A stretch of DNA of 64,000 bases, taken from the NCBI RefSeq assembly GCF_027213645.1, contig NZ_JAPWGL010000003.1, forward strand, positions 682,001-746,000, written 5' to 3'. The DNA comes from Pedobacter rhodius (GTDB lineage Bacteria; Bacteroidota; Bacteroidia; Sphingobacteriales; Sphingobacteriaceae). Shown piece after piece: positions 60,176 through 64,000 of this stretch; position 1 is the first letter of the stretch, and each line of letters starts with the position of its first letter. The position numbers were made by a program, and so were the translations under genes. The notes under the pieces are model-generated. The model saw only the letters and a program-made list of their open reading frames with translations. It ran no database searches and had not been told where the DNA came from.

Positions 60176-61981
60176 ATGCAAAAGATTAGAAATATAGCTA
60201 TTATAGCACACGTTGACCATGGTAAAACCACGTTGGTTGATAAGATTTTACATTCTTGTTCTATTTTTCGTGACAACGAACAAACAGGAGATTTGATATT
60301 GGATAATAATGATTTAGAGCGCGAGCGTGGCATCACAATTGTATCTAAAAACGTTTCTGTTCAATATAAAGACGTAAAAATTAACATTATTGATACACCT
60401 GGTCACGCGGATTTCGGCGGTGAGGTAGAGCGTGTTTTAAAAATGGCCGATGGTGTACTTTTACTTTGCGATGCTTTTGAAGGTGCAATGCCTCAAACGC
60501 GTTTCGTAACGCAAAAAGCTTTAGCCCTTGGTTTAAAACCGATTGTGGTTGTAAACAAAGTGGATAAAGAAAACTGTCGCCCTGAAGAGGTTTATGAGCA
60601 AATCTTCGAATTGTTCTTTAACCTTGAAGCGACTGAAGATCAGTTAGACTTCCCGGTAATTTATGGTTCATCAAAACAAGGATGGATGAGTACAGATTGG
60701 AAAGTTCCAACGACCGATATTTTCGCTTTATTAGATGCTGTTGTGGCAAACATTCCGCCAGCGCCAATTAATGAAGGTACTTTACAAATGCAGATTACCT
60801 CTTTAGATTATTCATCTTTCGTAGGTCGTATTGCAATTGGTCGTGTGCACCGTGGCACCATTAAAGAAAACCAACCGGTTACTTTAATTAAACGTGATGG
60901 CAAAATTGTTAAATCAAGAGTAAAAGAACTTTATACTTTCGAAGGTCTAGGAAAAATCCGTACCACAGAAGTAAGTTCAGGTGATATTTGTGCTGTTGTA
61001 GGTATTGATGGTTTTGATATTGGTGATACCATCGCTGATTTTGAGGCACCAGAACAATTACCGGTAATCAGCATCGATGAACCAACAATGAACATGTTGT
61101 TCACAATTAACAACTCTCCATTTTTTGGTAAAGAAGGTAAATTAGTAACCTCTCAACGTATTAAAGAACGTTTATACAAGGAGATGGAGAAAAATTTGGC
61201 TTTAAAAGTTGTTGAAACAGCTTCTCCTGATGCATGGTTGGTTTACGGTCGTGGTATTCTCCATTTATCTGTATTAATTGAGACGATGCGTCGTGAAGGT
61301 TATGAGATTCAGGTTGGTCAGCCACAGGTTATCATTAAAGAAATTGATGGTAAAAAACATGAGCCAATTGAAACTTTAATCGTTGATGTACCGGGAGAGG
61401 TTTCGGGTAAAGTAATCGAATTGGTAACTCAACGTAAAGGTGAGTTGTTAATTATGGAGCCAAAAGGCGATTTACAGCACTTAGAATTTGAGATTCCGGC
61501 ACGTGGAATTATTGGCTTGCGTAATAATGTACTAACAGCTACTGCTGGTGAGGCCATTATGGCACACCGTTTCAAAGCTTACGAGCCTTGGAAAGGTACA
61601 ATTCCAGGCCGTTTAAATGGTGTGTTGGTTTCAATGGAAAAAGGACAAACTACTGCATATTCAATCGATAAGTTACAAGATAGAGGTCGTTTCTTTATTG
61701 ATCCGGGAACGGATGTTTATGAAGGTCAGATTATGGGCGAGCATATCCGTGACAATGATTTAGTTGTAAACGTTGTTAAAGGAAAAGCATTAACCAACAT
61801 GCGTGCATCTGGTACTGATGATAATACTCGTATAGCACCTGCAATTAAATTCTCGTTAGAAGAGGCAATGGAGTACATCCAGGCTGATGAATATATTGAG
61901 GTTACACCGCAAAGCATGCGTTTACGTAAAATCTTCTTAACAGAGCAAGAACGTAAAGTTAAAGGAAAGCAATTTGCTTAA
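60176..61981 (+). CDS. typA: Translational GTPase TypA/BipA
   Basis: Ribosome-binding GTPase that helps 50S assembly, especially in cold or stress. At 601 residues it has the normal length. GTPase motifs: AHVDHGKTTLVDKIL (G1), ERGITI (G2), DTPGHADFGGEVERV (G3) and VVNKVDKE (G4). Domains II, III and V follow, and the C-terminal TypA-specific domain includes GTDDNTRIAPAIKFSLEEAM. It is monocistronic with its own terminator. Confidence 0.98.
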   Translation: MQKIRNIAIIAHVDHGKTTLVDKILHSCSIFRDNEQTGDLILDNNDLERERGITIVSKNVSVQYKDVKINIIDTPGHADFGGEVERVLKMADGVLLLCDAFEGAMPQTRFVTQKALALGLKPIVVVNKVDKENCRPEEVYEQIFELFFNLEATEDQLDFPVIYGSSKQGWMSTDWKVPTTDIFALLDAVVANIPPAPINEGTLQMQITSLDYSSFVGRIAIGRVHRGTIKENQPVTLIKRDGKIVKSRVKELYTFEGLGKIRTTEVSSGDICAVVGIDGFDIGDTIADFEAPEQLPVISIDEPTMNMLFTINNSPFFGKEGKLVTSQRIKERLYKEMEKNLALKVVETASPDAWLVYGRGILHLSVLIETMRREGYEIQVGQPQVIIKEIDGKKHEPIETLIVDVPGEVSGKVIELVTQRKGELLIMEPKGDLQHLEFEIPARGIIGLRNNVLTATAGEAIMAHRFKAYEPWKGTIPGRLNGVLVSMEKGQTTAYSIDKLQDRGRFFIDPGTDVYEGQIMGEHIRDNDLVVNVVKGKALTNMRASGTDDNTRIAPAIKFSLEEAMEYIQADEYIEVTPQSMRLRKIFLTEQERKVKGKQFA

Positions 61982-62015
61982 ACATTTAAGTCCCTTAAAG
62001 GGAATTAAAATACCT

Positions 62016-62045
62016 AAGCCCCGATGTAAATCGGGGCTTTTTTTG
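62016..62045 (+). terminator. typA terminator
   Basis: AAGCCCCGAT, loop GTAA, ATCGGGGCTT, followed by a T run. Confidence 0.9.
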
Positions 62046-62371
62046 GTTTCAGATTTTTTCTATTATAATATAAAGTATCTGAGAAGTACCTAAGCCTGGT
62101 GCCGGTTTGGAATTAGTGAAAAACATGATAATTGGCTGTCTTCCCAAGTGTTCTGATGTCTTAGCGCTAATATCTTGTCAGTAATAAATTTCTGCAACAG
62201 ATTAATGTGTTATTCGTTAATGCTTGCCCGGTATTAAACCGATTAAAGTTAATCAATCAATTATTTTTCTGTCAGGTAAAAATCAAAACAGGCAGGAATA
62301 TAAAATTCTAACAGTTTTATGGCAATTGGTTTTTACGGCACATATAAATTTGTGTTTGTAACTAATCTACC
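62046..62371. other. Intergenic region with acyltransferase promoter
   Basis: No gene is seen. TAAATTTG at 62345-62352 is a good -7 element for the acyltransferase gene, preceded by TTG at 62326-62328 (16 nt away, slightly short). Confidence 0.45.
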
Positions 62372-63250
62372 ATGTTAAAGAAGGCAATTTCCAACGTCGG
62401 GTTATTTCTTTTATCGGCATTATCATTACTTCCTTTATCAATTCTTTATGTATTAGCTGATGTGGTTTATCTGTTAATTTATTATGTTTTTGGTTATCGC
62501 AGAAAGGTTGTTCGGGAAAATCTTTTAAAAGCATTACCCGAAAAAAACCTTGCGGAAATCATCATTATTGAAAAACGATTTTATAAATACCTGGCCGATT
62601 TGATTTTTGAAATCGTGAAAATGAATAACATTTCGAGATCTGAGATAAGAAAACGATTTATATTTCATAACAAGGCACAAATAGAAGCCTATTTTGCTGA
62701 TGGTAAAAGTGTTTTAATTTGTTCGGCACATTATGGTAACTGGGAATGGGGTACGCTGGGTATAGGCTTAAATTTTTCTGCCGATCATTATCCGATTTAT
62801 AAACCTTTAAGCAATGCTGTTTTCGATGGCTGGTTTAGAAAAGTCCGCAGCCGTTTTGGCAATAAGCTTATCGCCATGCGACAGACCTTGAGGGCATTAC
62901 AGGCAAGTAAGAACACATCAAGTCTGTTTAGTTTTGGTAATGATCAGGCACCATCAAAAGATGAATCTCATTATTGGACGAGTTTCTTGCATCAGCAAAC
63001 ATCTGTTCAGCTTGGCATTGAAAAAATTGCAAAAAAAACAAACCAGCCGATTTTCTATTTAAAAGTTAACTATATTAAAAGAGGTTATTACGAGGTTGAT
63101 TGTATTCCGCTATGCCTGAATCCGGCGGAAACGGCAGCATTTGAAATTACTGAAATGCATACCAGGTTTTTAGAAAAAATTATCAGAGCCGAGCCCGCTT
63201 ATTGGTTATGGAGCCATAAACGGTGGAAATATCAACCAAAATTTAATTAG
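62372..63250 (+). CDS. Lysophospholipid acyltransferase family protein (LpxL/HtrB-like)
   Basis: Inner-membrane acyltransferase of 292 residues that probably adds a secondary acyl chain to lipid A. An N-terminal hydrophobic helix (about 8-38) anchors it. The catalytic motif HYGNWEW (H-x4-E type) follows CSAHYGN near residue 120, and a later FGNDQAPSKDE segment is typical for LpxL. The C-terminus YWLWSHKRWK matches the family. It has its own promoter and is followed by a serine hydrolase gene. Confidence 0.93.
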   Translation: MLKKAISNVGLFLLSALSLLPLSILYVLADVVYLLIYYVFGYRRKVVRENLLKALPEKNLAEIIIIEKRFYKYLADLIFEIVKMNNISRSEIRKRFIFHNKAQIEAYFADGKSVLICSAHYGNWEWGTLGIGLNFSADHYPIYKPLSNAVFDGWFRKVRSRFGNKLIAMRQTLRALQASKNTSSLFSFGNDQAPSKDESHYWTSFLHQQTSVQLGIEKIAKKTNQPIFYLKVNYIKRGYYEVDCIPLCLNPAETAAFEITEMHTRFLEKIIRAEPAYWLWSHKRWKYQPKFN

Positions 63251-63292
63251 CAACCTTGTATTTAGCAAATCTGGTTATCGGGCTTAATGTTT

Positions 63293-63300
63293 TATATTTG
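63293..63300 (+). promoter_or_regulatory. Putative promoter -7 element of the serine hydrolase gene
   Basis: TATATTTG matches TAnnTTTG and lies 18 nt before the ATG at 63319. The -33 region is not convincing. Confidence 0.4.
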
Positions 63301-63318
63301 TAAGTCTAATCAGCATCA

Positions 63319-64000
63319 ATGCGAATACTAAAAAAAGCGATATTTTATTTTTTTCTGACAGTCACCCTTTTCTTTGCCGGATTATTTATCTGGCATCCAT
63401 ACTTATTCAGGGTCTTAAAATACCGAACGCCAGGTGCTGTAACCTACAAGCAATTTCCTCAGGCAATAGTGCAAAAAAGTGATTCCGTTTTCCATTTTTA
63501 TCACCCCGCAAAAATGAGAAATGATGTCGATACCCTTCGTGTGGAGGATGGTAACAATCAATCTGTTCCATTTACACAGTATTTTAAACAGGGAAGGTTA
63601 AATGCTTTTATAGTTATCAGAAACGATAGTGTACTCTATGAAAAATATAGTTCCGGATATACAGATAGTACGCTAACGACAATTTTTTCCGGTGCAAAAA
63701 GCATGGTTTCGATTATGTTAGGTAAAGCACTGGCAGATGGGAAAATTAAAAGCTTAAACGATAAGGTAACCCGATATGTTCCCGAACTTAAAGCAAATGC
63801 GGCTTTCCGTAACGTCACCATTAAAAATCTTTTAGATATGAAGTCGGGGCTTGAATTTCAGGATGCTTTGGGCGGTATTATTCAGGCGTTTTTTTCTGAT
63901 GAGGCGAAATATTACTATACACACGATATGAAAGCTGAGCTAATGAAGGTTAAGCTTGTTAATAAGCCCGGAACAGTTTGGAAATACAAAAGCATCGATC
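63319..64000 (+). CDS. Serine hydrolase (beta-lactamase-related), partial
   Basis: The start of a gene cut by the window end; 227 residues are visible. An N-terminal hydrophobic helix (about residues 8-28) is followed by a periplasmic domain of the class C beta-lactamase/penicillin-binding family. The nucleophile motif is SGAK (S-x-x-K) in IFSGAKSMVSIMLG. ADGKIKSLNDKVTRYVPEL and TIKNLLDMKSGLEF are typical of the family. The Tyr-x-Asn and His-x-Gly boxes would lie beyond the edge. The substrate is unknown. Confidence 0.9.
   Translation, partial: MRILKKAIFYFFLTVTLFFAGLFIWHPYLFRVLKYRTPGAVTYKQFPQAIVQKSDSVFHFYHPAKMRNDVDTLRVEDGNNQSVPFTQYFKQGRLNAFIVIRNDSVLYEKYSSGYTDSTLTTIFSGAKSMVSIMLGKALADGKIKSLNDKVTRYVPELKANAAFRNVTIKNLLDMKSGLEFQDALGGIIQAFFSDEAKYYYTHDMKAELMKVKLVNKPGTVWKYKSID

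Overview
The window looks like a chromosomal segment of a Bacteroidota bacterium, most probably Sphingobacteriaceae (Pedobacter-like). It is AT-rich. It has matches to the Bacteroidota promoter pattern (TTTG, 17-21 nt, TAnnTTTG) instead of -35/-10 boxes, few Shine-Dalgarno sites, and family-typical genes: a 14-gene nuo operon, ExbB/ExbD/TonB, the type IX secretion genes gldJ and porV, a GH97 glycosidase, DUF4180 and TIGR02117 proteins, and many dispersed inverted-repeat elements. Assignment to the genus is inference from protein flavour only.

Layout. 1-2.2 kb: prfA, a tRNA-Asp gene and a DUF1543 protein. 2.2-11.3 kb: a mostly non-coding stretch, a 7TMR-DISM hybrid histidine kinase, an FAD/NAD(P)-binding protein, a GH97 glycosidase, a tiny membrane protein and an orphan ExbD. 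11.4-16 kb: metK behind a SAM-II-type riboswitch, a DAGK-type lipid kinase, a SUI1 factor and pckA. 16.2-22.1 kb: an energy-transduction operon (exbB, exbD, exbD, tonB, small membrane protein, PstS-like lipoprotein, TPR protein). 22.1-23.0 kb: a small AT-rich module with an XRE regulator divergent from a Cys-rich double-glycine peptide, bracketed by two similar terminators. 23.1-36.8 kb: nuoA-N, interrupted by an ORF6N-domain gene between nuoF and nuoG and by repeat hairpins. 36.9-41.4 kb: DedA, pyrophosphatase, CorC-like protein, RsmE, DUF4159 protein and a biotin-carrier protein. 41.5-45.2 kb: gldJ and porV (divergent), then ispF. 45.4-48.8 kb: one giant GH18-like/NodB/GT2 fusion protein. 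49-51.5 kb: pirin, YceI, a Crp-family regulator and a Cys-rich Feo-type membrane peptide. 51.8-57.9 kb: an amidoligase-type cluster (two ATP-grasp-like proteins, a YbdK-like carboxylate-amine ligase, a class I glutamine amidotransferase and two esterases). 58-64 kb: repeat-rich DNA, a TIGR02117 protein, a VOC pseudogene remnant, DUF4180, typA, an LpxL-type acyltransferase and the start of a serine hydrolase.

The most interesting parts are: (1) the XRE/double-glycine peptide module, in which the N-terminus of the regulator resembles the leader of the peptide; (2) the amidoligase cluster, whose product is unknown; (3) the ORF6N gene inside the respiratory complex I operon, carrying a 31-nt near-perfect palindrome in its coding sequence; (4) the SAM-II-like RNA in front of metK with a visible alternative pairing; and (5) the synthase/deacetylase/hydrolase fusion. 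No rRNA, insertion sequence, prophage or CRISPR array was seen.
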